Shown here: one piece after another, positions 13,477 through 25,285 of the stretch | How positions within the stretch are numbered: position 1 is the first letter of the stretch | Layout of the letters: each line of letters starts with the position of its first letter | Assembly (NCBI RefSeq): GCF_000247815.1 | Contig: NC_021681.1 | Span: 5,264,213 to 5,328,212, forward strand | From: Ficedula albicollis | Lineage: Eukaryota > Chordata > Aves > Passeriformes > Muscicapidae | DNA length: 64,000 nt | Direction: 5' to 3' | Program-made: the position numbers and the translations under genes | The notes under the pieces: generated by a model | Told to the model about the DNA's origin: nothing | What the model saw: only the letters and a program-made list of their open reading frames with translations | The model's database searches: none

Positions 13477-13895
13477 GAGAATCCCAGGAGGGTTTGGGTG
13501 GGAAGAGACCTTAAAGCCCATCCAGTCCCACCCCTGCCATGGGCAGGGACACCTTCCACTGTCCCAGGCTGCTCCAAGCCCTGTCCAACCTGGCCTTGGA
13601 CACTGCCAGGGATCCAGGAGCAGCCACAGCTTCTCTGGGCACCCTGTGCCAGGGCCTCAGCACCCTCACAGGGAAGGATTTCTTCCCAATATCCCATTTA
13701 AATCCACCTTCCTTCATCTTAAGACCATTCTCCTTGTGCTGTCACTCCAAACCCTTGGAAATTGTCTCTCTCCATCTTTTCCTGCAGGCTTCTTTTAGTT
13801 GCTGGAAACCACAATCAGATCACCCTGGTACTTCTCCAGACTGAACAATCCCAACTCTCCAGCCTTTCCTCATAGGAGGGGTGCTGATCTCTGTT
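13477..13895 (-). mobile_element. CR1 LINE 3' portion, minus orientation
   Basis: The plus strand reads 'gagggtttgggtgggaagag', 'cccctgccatgggcagggac', 'ctgctccaagccctgtccaa', 'cccaatatcccatttaaatc' and ends in 'agactgaacaatcccaactc'. This is the reverse complement of about 420 bp of CR1 3' sequence. No intact coding frame remains. Confidence 0.92.
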
Positions 13896-16110
13896 TCACA
13901 AAGTTGTGACATTTGTGCCATACCTCTGATCCTTGGAAACATTACATTGTTTCCCTTCCTGACCTGTGGAAGGTCCAAAATTATATTTATTCCAAAATAA
14001 AACAGGTCCTTGTCCTTTCCCCAGGGAATTCACTCCTTGTGGTCACTGCTCATTACCCAAATTATTTAAGCCAGTGCTGAGATTTCCCCAGGATTTAGGA
14101 GGGTGTAAAAGATGCTCTTTCTTTCCTGGCAATGATCTCACAAGTGAAACCAGAACCAACCCATTGTCCCCCAGCAAACACATGGATACCTCCCACACAA
14201 ACAAATATCCATCTGCTACAACATCCCTCTCCACAAAAACCAACATGAACCTGCAGGAAAGGCTCCTACAATATCACAGGAATGAAAGATAAAATGGTGT
14301 GAGTACAATAACCCATAAAACTCAGCAAATACTCCAGTTAGAATATAATTTTACTGGAGGGGGGCGAGGGGAAATAGCTTCTCTCAAAGAAAAGGTGGTT
14401 TAAAATTAAAATTCATTAAAGAAGGCTGGCTGACACATTTCTGCATTCTTTGAGGAAGTATATCTGTTTCATTTAATGCACTGTCCAATTAAAAAGAAGT
14501 GGTCCCTTATTACAGATATGATTTATTCTCTGATAAACCACTGATTTATGGCTCACTGGGGTATGTATTTAATACTGTCAAAAAAAAAAAAAAAAAAATG
14601 AAAGGACACCCAAAACTATCTGCAGTGCTACAGTGACTCAGTCTGAAAAGGATCTGAGGAAGCAAAGACCCCTGGGAGTTAAATGTAATCTTTGCCTGGG
14701 ATAAAAGCGCCAGGAACTGCTGATCTTCACAAAAGGATCCTTCAGCACCAGCCCCAGCCACCCTGCACATGCTCAGTCTTCCTCTCCTCCTCCTCTTCCT
14801 CCTCTTCCTGCACCCCAACCAAGGAGCTGTAGGAAAGCAACACTTTTAAACAGAAAAATAAAAAAAGAAACCCAGAAATATGGCATTATTGGAATTTTCC
14901 TCCCAAATTCTGAACGCCAGCAAAGCGCTGCCTCGTGGTACCTACAGGGAATAATAATTCACTTGTTAATCTCTAATTTAGAAAAATAATTGGCATTTTT
15001 TTTTGTAGGCAGCTTTTTTTTTTTTTAATTTTTAATGAGTTGGGGTTTTTTTCTCCCAAATTGGAAGTCTCATTTTGCTGATGGAAGAACAGGAGGCCAG
15101 GATAAGCAAAGTGCTTTGCTTCAGCTCCCAGCACACTTAGCAGCAGCCTGGAGCAGGGACAGCAGGATTCCTCCATGGGTGGGAGATGGCAGCTCTCCTG
15201 GCTTGGAGCTTTTTGGTCCCCATTACAGCAACACAAAATTGAGGAATCACCTCTCCCAGTGAAATCCTCTGGGAGAGGTCAGGAATTTGCTTTTCTCCAT
15301 CACTGGCCAGGGGAGGAGAGATGGACTTGCTTAATGGTGACTGTGGCATCAGGGATCCTCAAACCCCAGCGAGCTCTGCCTCCCAAAGGATTCCAATGAC
15401 AAAAGTGGGAAGGGGGGAAGTTTTTCACTGCTTCTTCCCTTGTACAAAAGCATAGAGCTGGACCTGTGCTGAAGCTGTGCATCCTTGTGCCCACCGACTT
15501 GTCCCTCCACATAGGACAGAGTACAGATGGTCCTAAATGTTCCAACAGATTTAGCTGGACCTCAGAAATAAACAGATGAAGAGGTTTTCTGTTATTGGGA
15601 TTTTGCCTCTTCAGAAGGAGCAGAAGTCCTGTTTTCACAGATTTTCCCCCATCACTGGGAAACATCAATGTTGTTCCAACGAAATGGACACCAAACTAAT
15701 TTAGTTATTGCCCAGCCTTGTAATTAATACCAAACCGTGAATCTCTGCAAGAACAGGAAATAGCAGCAAAATCCCCTGGTTTTCTCTGCCAACTCCACCT
15801 CACCTGTTTGATGAGAAGAGATGGGTCTGATGAGAAGTAACAGAGAAATAGGTTTTAATTCCTCGCTTCTCCCCACATGTGCCCACCCTAATCCAGAAAG
15901 TCTCTGCAGTTCAAAAGCAAAAGTGTGTTCTTTTTTCTTTGCACACCACAAGGGTCTCTTTGCTTAGAGCTGGCACCAGAGCTTGGATCAAGGATCATAA
16001 ATCCAAGATAAAGAATGATCTTGTAAATAGAAAGAAAGCCATGAGAGCAATCTGCCTCTATCTGCTTCTCATGTGTTCTTGTAAAATCCAGTCCAAAAAT
16101 ACTCCAAACC
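13896..16110. other. Intergenic DNA, no gene seen
   Basis: Holds short A and T runs (14580-14597, 14998-15027) but no recognised gene, RNA or mobile element. Confidence 0.5.
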
Positions 16111-16114
16111 AACA

Positions 16115-16320
16115 AAACCCTCTGAAAAAGTGATGGTGTTTAACTAGAAAAGGTTCATAAGGTTCATCTGAACCATCACTTTGTCCAACCAAACCCTCTG
16201 AAAAAGTGATGATGTTTAACTAGAAAAGGTTCATCTGAACCATCACTTTGTCCAACCAAACCCTCTGAAAAAATGATGGTGTTTAACTGGAAAAGGTTCA
16301 CCTGAATGATCACTTTCTCA
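16115..16320. repeat. Tandem repeat of 67-76 bp, three copies with hairpin arms
   Basis: Units start with 'aaaccctctgaaaaa' at 16115, 16191 and 16258. Each carries a left arm like 'aaagtgatggt' and a right arm like 'accatcacttt', so each unit can fold into a stem. Unit 1 has an extra 9-bp internal duplication of 'ttcataagg'-type sequence, and unit 3 has decayed arms. I know of no family match. Confidence 0.85.
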
Positions 16321-16739
16321 CCATGCAGGGGGAAATGAGACCAAACACAGGCAAGGTCCCACACAACATGGAAATGCCCTGCTCAGGGTTATTCTTCACT
16401 GAAAGCAGAAGGGTGTGATTGTGAACAGTTATGGGGACAACACCCGTGGTGCTGCTGTTGGCAAAGAGACAGAGTGGCCTCAGGCTCCTGGAAGACTTTT
16501 GGATAAATCTGGAGGTGACTGATAAATCTGAGTGTTTGCGGCTCCCCACCCTGCTCCTGCCGAGCTCTTCTTGCTCCAGGGAGGGCTGAGCTCCTCCAGC
16601 AGGACCATTTGGGGCAGCCTGTGCTCCTCCTGCCCCTGTGCCCCAGCCACAGGCAGCTCTGAGCACGGGGACAAGGCTAGATGGCCTCTCTCAGAACGAT
16701 GCTTCACACAGAGCACCCCGCAGCCAGCCGGGAAGTGCT

Positions 16740-16920
16740 AACTGGTTTTTCCAGATACCATCAAATACATTTAAACAAGCCTGATGCTTGAATGCTTTTT
16801 GCATCGGGTGTGTTATACATAAAATATGTTGAGTCAGTGATAGCGCCCTTATCTAAAGACAGAAGCCAGCAAAATTTCACCTGGTGCACTTTGTCAGATT
16901 GTTCCTTGACACAGACAACC
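16740..16920. promoter_or_regulatory. Candidate conserved non-coding element
   Basis: Repeat-free AT-rich sequence with an AP-1-like TGAGTCA (16829-16835) and a GATA word (TTATCT, 16850-16855), and no coding signal. This is a weak compositional call. Confidence 0.2.
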
Positions 16921-17188
16921 TGCAGCTGGCGGTGACAACAGATGATCCCATCAGGGACAGGGAGCGTTCACAGGGAACAGTTCCCTGCTCTGTTTGCTCT
17001 CCCTGCCCACTGTGGCTGGAAAACCAGTGGGAGAACAAAGAGCACGTCCAGGTGGGCACCACAGGCGAGCAGCATCGTGGCAAGACTGAGACTCTGCAGT
17101 TTTCCCCTGAATTCACGTTTGGGGTGGAGCTTCGGGTCTTTAGGGCTGAATCACAGCCTTGTATTTTGTGAAATGAGAAATGTGTTGC

Positions 17189-17895
17189 TGTCCTGGTTTA
17201 AAGGACTGGTATCTGCCAATAAAGGTAGAATCTTCTCTTTGAAATGGAGAATGTAAACCCCCTCCCTCCAAATTATTATGATTTTGAAATTAGGGGGCTC
17301 TCAGGCAAAGATATGGGAATTAGGAATAACAGTTTACTGGGAAAATAGAAATACAGTATTATAAAAAAATCCCAATCCCAATCCTGACAGAGTCAGAATC
17401 CAAGCTGACACCCCGTCAGTCAGTCAGGGTGTTGGTGGCAGTCCCATTCAATGGTGGCTGCATCCTCCTGCAGGGGCAGATGTGGTTCAGCTGAAGCAAT
17501 GCTCCTGTAGAAGGTGCAGTTTTCCTCTGAAGGTCCAGGGATGATGTGGAAAGGTCCAGCTTTCCTCTGGAATCCAGTGGAAAGGAGGTATCTTTCTGTC
17601 CAAAATCTCAGATTTATCTAGGTAGGAAAGGCTTGGCTCCTCCCCTGGCTGGAGCATCTCCCAGTGGGATGATGTAATTTTATCAGTCACCCAGTGGGAC
17701 TGAATGGGCCAGCAGCAGATGATATCTCCCTGGAGGGAGGATGGGTTGTGGAAAAGATAAAGATGATTGTCCCAGCTGGTTTAAAGCTGGCCCATTAGCA
17801 GATAATATGCGCCATGGAGATGAGGAATCACTGCCTCACCCGGTTTTAACAGATGGTGACAGAATACACGTTTCTGGCCACATCAACCCAACACA
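17189..17895 (-). mobile_element. Solo LTR of an endogenous retrovirus, minus orientation
   Basis: A 707-bp block is closely similar to the reverse complement of 23707-24428. On its own strand it starts with TGTGTTGGGTTG and ends with AAACCAGGACA, giving TG...CA termini. A TATA-like 'agataaat' lies at 17612-17619 (minus sense). Flanks are gttgc (17184-17188) and gttgg (17896-17900), an imperfect 5-bp target duplication. No internal retroviral gene adjoins it, so it is a solo LTR. The family name is unknown to me, and the target length hints at an ERVL-like class. Confidence 0.88.
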
Positions 17896-19180
17896 GTTGG
17901 GGTTTATCCATGCACATGAAGCTGGTCAGTGCTGCTGTTGGTGCTTGCCATGTTGCCACAGATGCATGAAGCTCCTGCAGCCCTGGTGACCTCCTCATCT
18001 TCTCCCTGTGGGCATCGCTACAAGGGCTTGGTCTTGGTCACCAGAACTCCCAGGCAGGGAAGTGGCCTTCTCCAATCTGCGCTGGGCAGGAATCACACCC
18101 CCCTCCCAAATGTGCCTCACAAATAAACAGTTCCTGTATAAGATCCTAAATCCTGCTCAAGTGCTGAACAACAGCTCCAGTGAAGGCACGGCTGCTACAC
18201 CTGCAGATATATTTCTAGTCTTGCCTGCAGCTCCTCCACATTGCCACAGGTCTTACTTGGTCTGAACTGACTTCCCCAGAGAGCAAAAGAGCATCTGGAA
18301 ATGTGATAAACTTATGCAACTCGCCTTTAGCCTTTTTTATGGAGTTGGAGTTTGTTCTTCTCCCCCACCTGACTGTGGAAACAAAGGTTTGAGACATAAA
18401 GTCTGTGCCTTGGGGTCATTTTTAATGTACAGCCAGTTTCGTGTGTGACCACAGTGAATCCCTGCAGCTTGCCCATCCCATCCCTCCCAGTTTCTCCCTG
18501 GAACCTGGGGGGTGAGAGCTCTGCTGGCCTCGGAGGGGTGATGGAAAGATAAACACGGTGATGCACCCAGCACCGATGGGAAGGGAAGCAGATAAGAACC
18601 TGGCTGGAGAACATAGGCACAGGAATTATCTGAAGGCAGGAAAAGGATTATCTTTGTGGAATGAAGCAGGGGAGTATCTGACACCAGGGAAGTGTCTCCT
18701 TGCTGCACCCTGGGCTCCACCATCAGCACACACAGCCCACACATCCACCCCTCTGTCTGTGTTCACAACCTCCCACCTCCATTTACAACTGGCTTTTGGC
18801 TAATTTGGGACAAAAATTGGAAATCAAACCGCCAGGTGAGACTTGGATGTGTTGTGACTTCTCTTTGAAATTGCAGCTGTGGCCCAGCCACTCTTCAGTG
18901 CAGCTTCTGCTGCCAGTGCCCTTGGCAGCCAGACAATCTCTTCATTAATGCAGTGCACGAGCACCTCTTGACCTCTTGAACAACCTGGGCTTGTCCCAGC
19001 CCCCTCACCAGGGAAAAGGGTAAGAAACAGTCCAAAGAAGAGAGCCTGGGCTGTCTTTACCACCAAGAGAGTAGCCTGGCTGTGAAACTCCATAAAGGAC
19101 CAAGAACTTGCTCTTCATCTCTTCTCCCTCTCTCCCCCTCTCTCGCCTTCTCCCACCTCAGAAAGTAATCTCATCCTTTC
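17896..19180. other. Intergenic DNA, no gene seen
   Basis: Nothing recognised beyond short open frames without supporting signals. Confidence 0.45.
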
Positions 19181-19400
19181 GTCACATATTATTGAAATCC
19201 CAGCTCTTAAAAAAAAAACTCTCATTTTTTGCCCAGACTGAGAGCATGTCATTGGGAAGTGATGTGCAAGGCAGGAGATAACCAGGTAGAACTCAGCGAT
19301 TCGCCACAGAAAATGGCTCCATGGATGGTTGTAATGCTATCAGAGCCCGTCCCTCAATAGCTCTTTACCGCTCCCAAGCTCAGAATCTGCTGATTCAAGA
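19180..19400. promoter_or_regulatory. Candidate conserved non-coding element
   Basis: A unique, repeat-free block with balanced composition and no coding frame, similar in texture to other candidate elements here. The evidence is compositional only. Confidence 0.18.
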
Positions 19401-20624
19401 ACTTTGCCTGCACGGCAAAGGAGGAGGGGACGGGGCTCAGGGGAGATGGGAAGGTGTGTAAAAATAGAGCATTTGCGCTCCGGACAGAGCACAGAATAAT
19501 GCAAAGGCTCTGCTTTCTTCCCTGTTGGTTTTTTTTTTAATTTTTTTTTTTTTTTTTTCAGTGATGCAGGAGAGGCAGCACAGTCCCCCCCTGCTCACTC
19601 TCTCGGGCTGTGTCCTCATTTCATGCTTTGGTTGTGCTGATTGGGAGGGCTGAATCCCCTCGGCTGGATGCTTAGTGCAAACCAGTTGCACTGCTGGCTG
19701 AAATGGAGAGAGGTTAGAAGCTAACTCTGTGCAGACAGGGGATTTTCCAGAGGCAAATGGGGTCTCTGAGGGGCTGCAGCTGCAGGAGTCCCTGGGCCAG
19801 AAGGGCTCCCATTGCCAAGGAGTTTGGAGAGAAGTGTCCCACACAGTTCTCATCTGTCCAGAAACGTGTGTGTGGCTGTGGAACAGAAGGGTGGTGGTGT
19901 GAGTGAGCACAGGGAAGCCAGGCAGGTGGGAGCTGGGGTAGAGACAAGTCCAGACAGTTGGGGTCCTACCAGCATCTCCAGCACCTTCCTGGACTTTAGC
20001 CCTGACTCCCTTCTTTTAACTTCAGATGCGAGTTAGGGCATGCAGAACATTTTGGGTGGATTTGTAAAGCAGTGCATTAAATATCAACCATCCTTTTGAC
20101 AGATGAGGGACCCTTGGCACGGGGAACTTGGTGAAGCCGCAGCAGTCGAGGCAGCACAGTCTCCTCCCAAGCAGGGGATCCAGCACTTTGGCAGAGGTTA
20201 TTCCATTGCACCAGGGAAAACAACGGATGGGAGATCACTGCAGGCTTCTCCCATTCCATCTGCCTCGTTCAGGTGCTGCCCAGCCACCCCAGCACTCTGC
20301 CAGCCTCCCCTCCCTGCTCCCATACACAGGACACTGCTGTTGGATCATCCAGCAACCAACCCAACCAACCAAAGACTGCTTTGACTGCTCAGAGAAGCTT
20401 TTTTCCTCTCTCAAACATCCCATGCTGGGGGGTTTTTATATGAAGTGCATGACTGCAGGGCCAGGCTTCCTGCTTTCCTTGTTGCTCCCTGAACCTGTGA
20501 ATCCATTGGCACCCCTGTGCAGCTGCAGGATTTCACCCCCATCCACCCTTCCCATCCAAGGTGAACTGGCAGCCAGGCCTGGCCTTAAGTTTCCTGTCAA
20601 TTTTCTAGTCCTCATAAATTTAGG

Positions 20625-20970
20625 AGCCGTCAGCAAAGTAAAGGAGGATCACAATACCATACATGGAGAACTGCATAATCTTGGAGACGAGAGTAAAGGA
20701 AATGGGATGAAATTTAAGACTACTAAATGCAAGGTCATGCACTTGGGGATTAACAAGAAATTCTGCTCTAAACTGGGAGCTCATCAGTTGGAAACGAGAG
20801 AGGAGCAGAGAGATGTGAGTGTATTAGTTAACCAGAGAATGGCTATGAGCCACCAGAGTTGCACTATGGAAAAGCAGGAGTCTCAGCATCCTCCAGCATT
20901 CCCAGTTCAGACCAGTGGCACTGCAGTGGTGTCATGGGTAAGATGTCACCTGGGGAGCTCTCTGCATGGA
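20625..20970 (+). mobile_element. Old, diverged CR1 LINE fragment, plus orientation
   Basis: The order of recognisable words follows the CR1 3' coding region: 'aaatgcaaggtcatgcactt', 'gagagatgtgagtgtattag', 'gctatgagccaccagagttg', then 'gtaagatgtcacctggggag'. The match is much more degraded than the other CR1 copies, indicating an older insertion. A 315-codon open frame that crosses it (20128-21075) mixes this fragment with unrelated upstream DNA, so I do not call it a gene. Confidence 0.7.
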
Positions 20971-22555
20971 AAAAAGTGTCCTATCCACAGGGAACAATGG
21001 GCAGGGGAACAAAGAAGTGTTAAGGAAATATCTTGGTTGAACTCTTGGAGAAAAAACGTGAATTTTTCCTTTTAGAGGCAAAAGGAAAGGCCAAAAGACA
21101 ATGTTGGTGCAGAGCAAATGAGAAGAGCACAAAGCGGCGTATTTTGAAATTGCAAATATGTCGGTGGTAACAAAGCAGGGAAGCAGTGGAGTGTCAGCCC
21201 CTTTGCCTGCATCTGATGAGGGAGATGCAGCTCCACGTGCAGCATTCCAGCTGGGAGCCCTGGCCACAGCCTGAGCCACCTGTGATAATCCTGTGGGAGG
21301 TGGCATGGAGCCAGCAGCCCCCTCTGAAACAGGGATACGAGGCTGACCTGTTGAGACAGGGCTACCAGACGCCCCTCCTAAGCCATGGAGCTTTTCTCAG
21401 CAGCAGGAAGATGGACAACTTCACATCAGAATTTTCCAGAGCTGCTACGGTCGAGGTGGGAGCTGGCCTCTCCAGCCAGGAAAGCTGCTTTCCCAGCTTT
21501 GCCCTCTCCACTCTGTGTTCACCAACTTCAAACAAATTGATCTGAACACAGGACAGATGAGCTGGAGGTGGTACCTGGGAGGGTATTTTTGTAGTTGGTT
21601 TGCTTTCTTCCCTCTTCCCAGCGAGGTTAAAACTTGAGGTTGAGGGAGTGTTGGTTGATTTTTTTCACATCCCTGTCATGGGTTGTCACCTTCCCCCCAG
21701 CCCAGGTAGGAGTTCCAGTTTTTGGGGACCTCCCATGCCATGGAGCTTCACACCCTCTGCAGCTGCCTCCCACAAGGTGCCAAGGGGGATTTAGTGTAAC
21801 GACCTTGGAATAAAACACACGCTGGGAGCAGGTTTATTTACTCACACAGGAGCAATGTTTCAAGCTGTGCTAAGGGGGTTTTGTCACCCTCTGCACAAAA
21901 AACTCTCGCCGCACAAAGAAATCTTTCCCCTTGCTGCCCTTTTCCCCTCAATGAACACAAACCTCCTGGTATCTCCCAAGCCTGTCCCAAACCTCGCTTG
22001 GCATTTCCCACTCTGCTTCCGCCAACCCCTGGTTTTCACCAGTTTCTCAAATGCGTTGAGCAGCGCTTTCTCCTGAGCAGCTCTGTCACAACCTTGACCA
22101 GTTTGAGGTGTTGTAGCTTCTGGTGGCCTGCACAGAGCATTTTGTGCCTGTGATCCACCACGAGGATAAAAGAGGAAGAAATCCCAGATTGCAGTGGTCC
22201 CACGTTTTCTGTTATCCCAATGCTATTACTTATAGGGACAAACCATGGCTCGTGGTCTGTGATCCATTGGGATAGAGCAGCATCCAACCCCAAACCACCC
22301 AAATGCTCCTTCGGCCCTGCTGGGCTGCAGCATCCAAGTCCCAAATTGAGGTCAAAGAGCTGCCAGGGTTGAGTCTGAATCCCCCGAAAAAGACCTTCAG
22401 AATCCTTCTCAAGCAGTGTTTTATTGTCCTCTTCAGTGACTCCAGCCACTTGTCTTCCTTCTTTTTTTTTTCCCCGCCGAAAAAGTCCTGCCAAGAAGAA
22501 AGTCTTCAGGGTCTGCTCACATTCCAGCAACACTCCGGCCTCCAGAAGTCCTTTT
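20971..22555. other. Intergenic DNA, no gene seen
   Basis: No recognised feature. Open frames up to 165 codons occur without supporting signals. Confidence 0.45.
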
Positions 22556-22880
22556 CATGGCACACAATATGGCATTGTGATTAGATATAAACTGAAAGTG
22601 TATTTCCTGCCCTTCAGTAATTACACTGGCTTATGGGAGCTTTATTCAGCATGAAGCTTTATTATTCCGCAGAATGAAATTCTGTATAATTTTCCTCTCC
22701 TCCAATGCGCAGATGAAAAATCATATTTTGGTCCGAGTTGGGAAGAAAGGCTCAGTTATCACTTGAGAGCGTGGTGTTATTTTCCCCCGGAATTAAAAAA
22801 TCCATCTGGGTGTACGACCCCGCTCACCCTCCTGCCTCTCCATTCAGCCTTTTGTATGCATATGAACCTTATCAATTTCC
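22555..22880. promoter_or_regulatory. Candidate conserved non-coding element
   Basis: Repeat-free AT-rich block with several ATTA/TTAT-type words ('cagtaattacactggc' near 22615-22630, 'gctttattattcc' near 22652-22668), and no coding signal. Call based on composition. Confidence 0.25.
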
Positions 22881-23706
22881 AGTGCTGCGGAGAAGGGAGC
22901 CACAACAGCCCCCCAGCCCTCCCCACTCTAATGGAAACACGTGAGCTGGAGCAAGAAATGAGCACAAACCCCTCCTGCTCTGCCGAGGAGGGGAGGGAGG
23001 TGCACATGGGATGCCTGGTTTGTGGCTCTTTGTGGCTGTCCATCTGTGCAATCCCATTGCCAGTCAGGGATGTTGGGGCAGGACCTTATTGATGCAACCC
23101 TGGCATCAAGCAAGGCTTGGCTCCAAAACCAGCCAGGAGCAGCCTGGCCACCAAAGGCTGCCTTGTGCAGGCACAGCTCACCCATCTCACATCAAGGCAC
23201 AGCAGATGTTTTCTTCCTGGCATCTCTTTCTCCAAAAGAGGCTCTGATGGGTGATTCTGTGTCCACACACTCCCATCTGTCTGTGGGAACTGGGAATCAC
23301 TCTGTGCCCTGGGCACTCTGGGATACTGCTCTTGCTACCAGTTTTGGGAATAATTAGAGATTATGGTTTCTCCAAGAGCCAAAGCTTCTCATGTAATATT
23401 GAAAATTAGCCTGGAAACAGAATTCACCTGCCCAAATTTGGTGCCTATGTCACAGGATGAATCCCTGTGTGCCCCAATCAAGACTGGATAAATCTGAATA
23501 ATTCCTGCTTGCCTTTTCCTTGTAATTTCATGTGGATGAGCTGGCCACATTGCAAGAGGAGGCTGAAGTGAGCCAGTCATGGCAGACAAGGATCTTGAAA
23601 AACACAAAATAAAATTCTGGTTGTTTATTTGGATTGCTTGGTGGGAGTGCTGGAAGCTGTGTGTGACCTGGGATCACTCAGCTGGCAGCTCTGGTCAATT
23701 TGTCTG

Positions 23707-24428
23707 TGTCTTGGGTTGCAATACAGGATGTGGCCAGGAATGTGTATTCTGTCACCATCTGTTGAAGCCGGGTGGGGCAGTGATTACTCATCTCCGTGGC
23801 ACATATTATCTGCTAATGGGCCAGCTTTAAACCAGCTGGGACAATCATCTTTATCTTTTCCACAGCCCATCCTCCCTCCAGGAGATATCATCTGCTGCTG
23901 GCCCATTCAGTCCCACTGCATGACTGATAAAATTACATCATCCCACTGGGAGATGCTCCAGCCAGGGGGAGGAGCCAAACCTTTCCTACCTAGATAAAAA
24001 CTGAGATTTGGGACACCAAGATACCTTCTTTCCACTGGATTCCAGAGGAAAACCAGACCTTTCCACATCATCCCTGGATCTTCAGAGGAAAACTGCACCT
24101 TCTACAGGAGCATTGCTCCAGCTGAACCACATCTGCCACTGCAGGAGGATGCAGCCACCATTGAATGGGACTGCTGCCAACACCCTGACTGACTGACGGG
24201 TGTCAGCTTGGATTCTGACTCTGTCAGGGTTTTGGGATTGTTCTTTGTAAAACTGTATTTCTATTTTAATTTTCCTAGTAAAGAACTGTTATTCCTATTC
24301 CCATATCTTTGCCTGAGAGGCCCCTAATTTCAAAATTATAATAATTTGGAGGGAGGGGGTTTACATTCTCCATTTCAAAGAGAAGCTCCTGCCTTTATTG
24401 GCAGACACCTGCCCTTCAAACCAGGATA
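23707..24428 (+). mobile_element. Solo LTR of an endogenous retrovirus, plus orientation
   Basis: A 722-bp LTR of the same family as 17189-17895. It begins TGTCTTGGGTTG and ends AAACCAGGATA, with the terminal CA mutated to TA. It is flanked by a perfect 5-bp target duplication, gtctg at 23702-23706 and 24429-24433, which fixes its boundaries. A TATA-like 'gataaaa' is at 23993-23999. No gag, pol or env sequence lies beside it, so it is a solo LTR left by recombination. Differences from the minus-strand copy show that the two are separate insertions. Confidence 0.93.
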
Positions 24429-25285
24429 GTCTGGAACACTAAGGAAGGGAAGAGCAGATCCTCAGCATTCTGGTCTGTGTTACACAGCCAAGGGCAGTGG
24501 TGAGACCCTTCATGGGGGGACCTTATGTACCAGTCATGGCCAAAAGACATCCCTGCCCTGTAATTCCTCTGCGCTCAACTTCACCCAGAACAGGCATTCC
24601 AGCTTTCCAGACTCCTCCACACTTGAGAATGTGCCCCATCAATTTCTGCACCTCAATAGCCTCCAAATGGCCTTGCTGGGACCCTGCCCAGCCTCTGTCC
24701 TGTCTGCATTTCTGTTCCTTTTAAATATCTACTTTTATCCACAGTAAATCCTTTGTATTCCACTCCTATTTGTTCTCCTCTGGTTGGGGTCCAGGAAGGC
24801 TCGAAGAAGCCTCACTTCACCCCCCTTCTCTGACCCAAATTTGCCATGATTGTTGGTGTGTCTCACCTTCCTCATGTCCACTTGGGAAGTTTGGATGTGA
24901 TATCTCCTGCTCCCCTTGTTCCAGTTGCCCTGGTCACAACTGTGTGTTTTTGTCTTAATATCTCATGATGCCTGAGATGGGTTTGGAAGGTCTTGGAGGT
25001 GAATGAAGGAAATGAAATGTTCAAAAATAAAGACATTTCCTTTGCTGTTCGATGAACAAGACTCCAGCAGTACAAGGTGGAAGGTGTCCCCTGCCCATGG
25101 TGGAGGGCAGAGTGGAATGGTCGTTAAAGTCCCTTCCAATCCCCAGAATTCTGGGATTCTGTGAATACTGAAAGAAAACACACACAGCTGGATCAGCACC
25201 TGTGGCGTCGGGTGCTGCAGGACAGGATGTGGAAGGGAGGAATTTTTTTGGAGCACAATAACCACCATTAATATTAAGGCATTAT
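24427..25285. repeat. 859-bp tandem duplication, copy 1
   Basis: This segment recurs immediately downstream at 25286-26144 with no difference that I can find. It begins two bases inside the 3' end of the solo LTR. The interior holds a short CR1 end (25076-25166) and a stretch near 24700-24830 that resembles LTR or untranslated DNA. No gene is evident. The identical short open frames on both strands in the two copies are by-products of the duplication. Confidence 0.95.
25076..25166 (+). mobile_element. CR1 LINE extreme 3' end, plus orientation
   Basis: About 90 bp: 'aaggtgtcccctgcccatgg' then 'gtcccttccaatccccagaa' then 'ctgggattctgtgaa'. It is present identically in the second duplication copy at 25935-26025. 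Confidence 0.75.

Noticed and set aside
20128..21075. 315-codon plus-strand open frame
   Set aside because: It crosses from unrelated intergenic DNA into an old CR1 fragment. No domain or splice structure supports a gene.
17189..24428. A full-length provirus bounded by two LTRs
   Set aside because: The two LTRs face opposite directions and the DNA between them has no retroviral coding sequence. They are separate solo LTRs.
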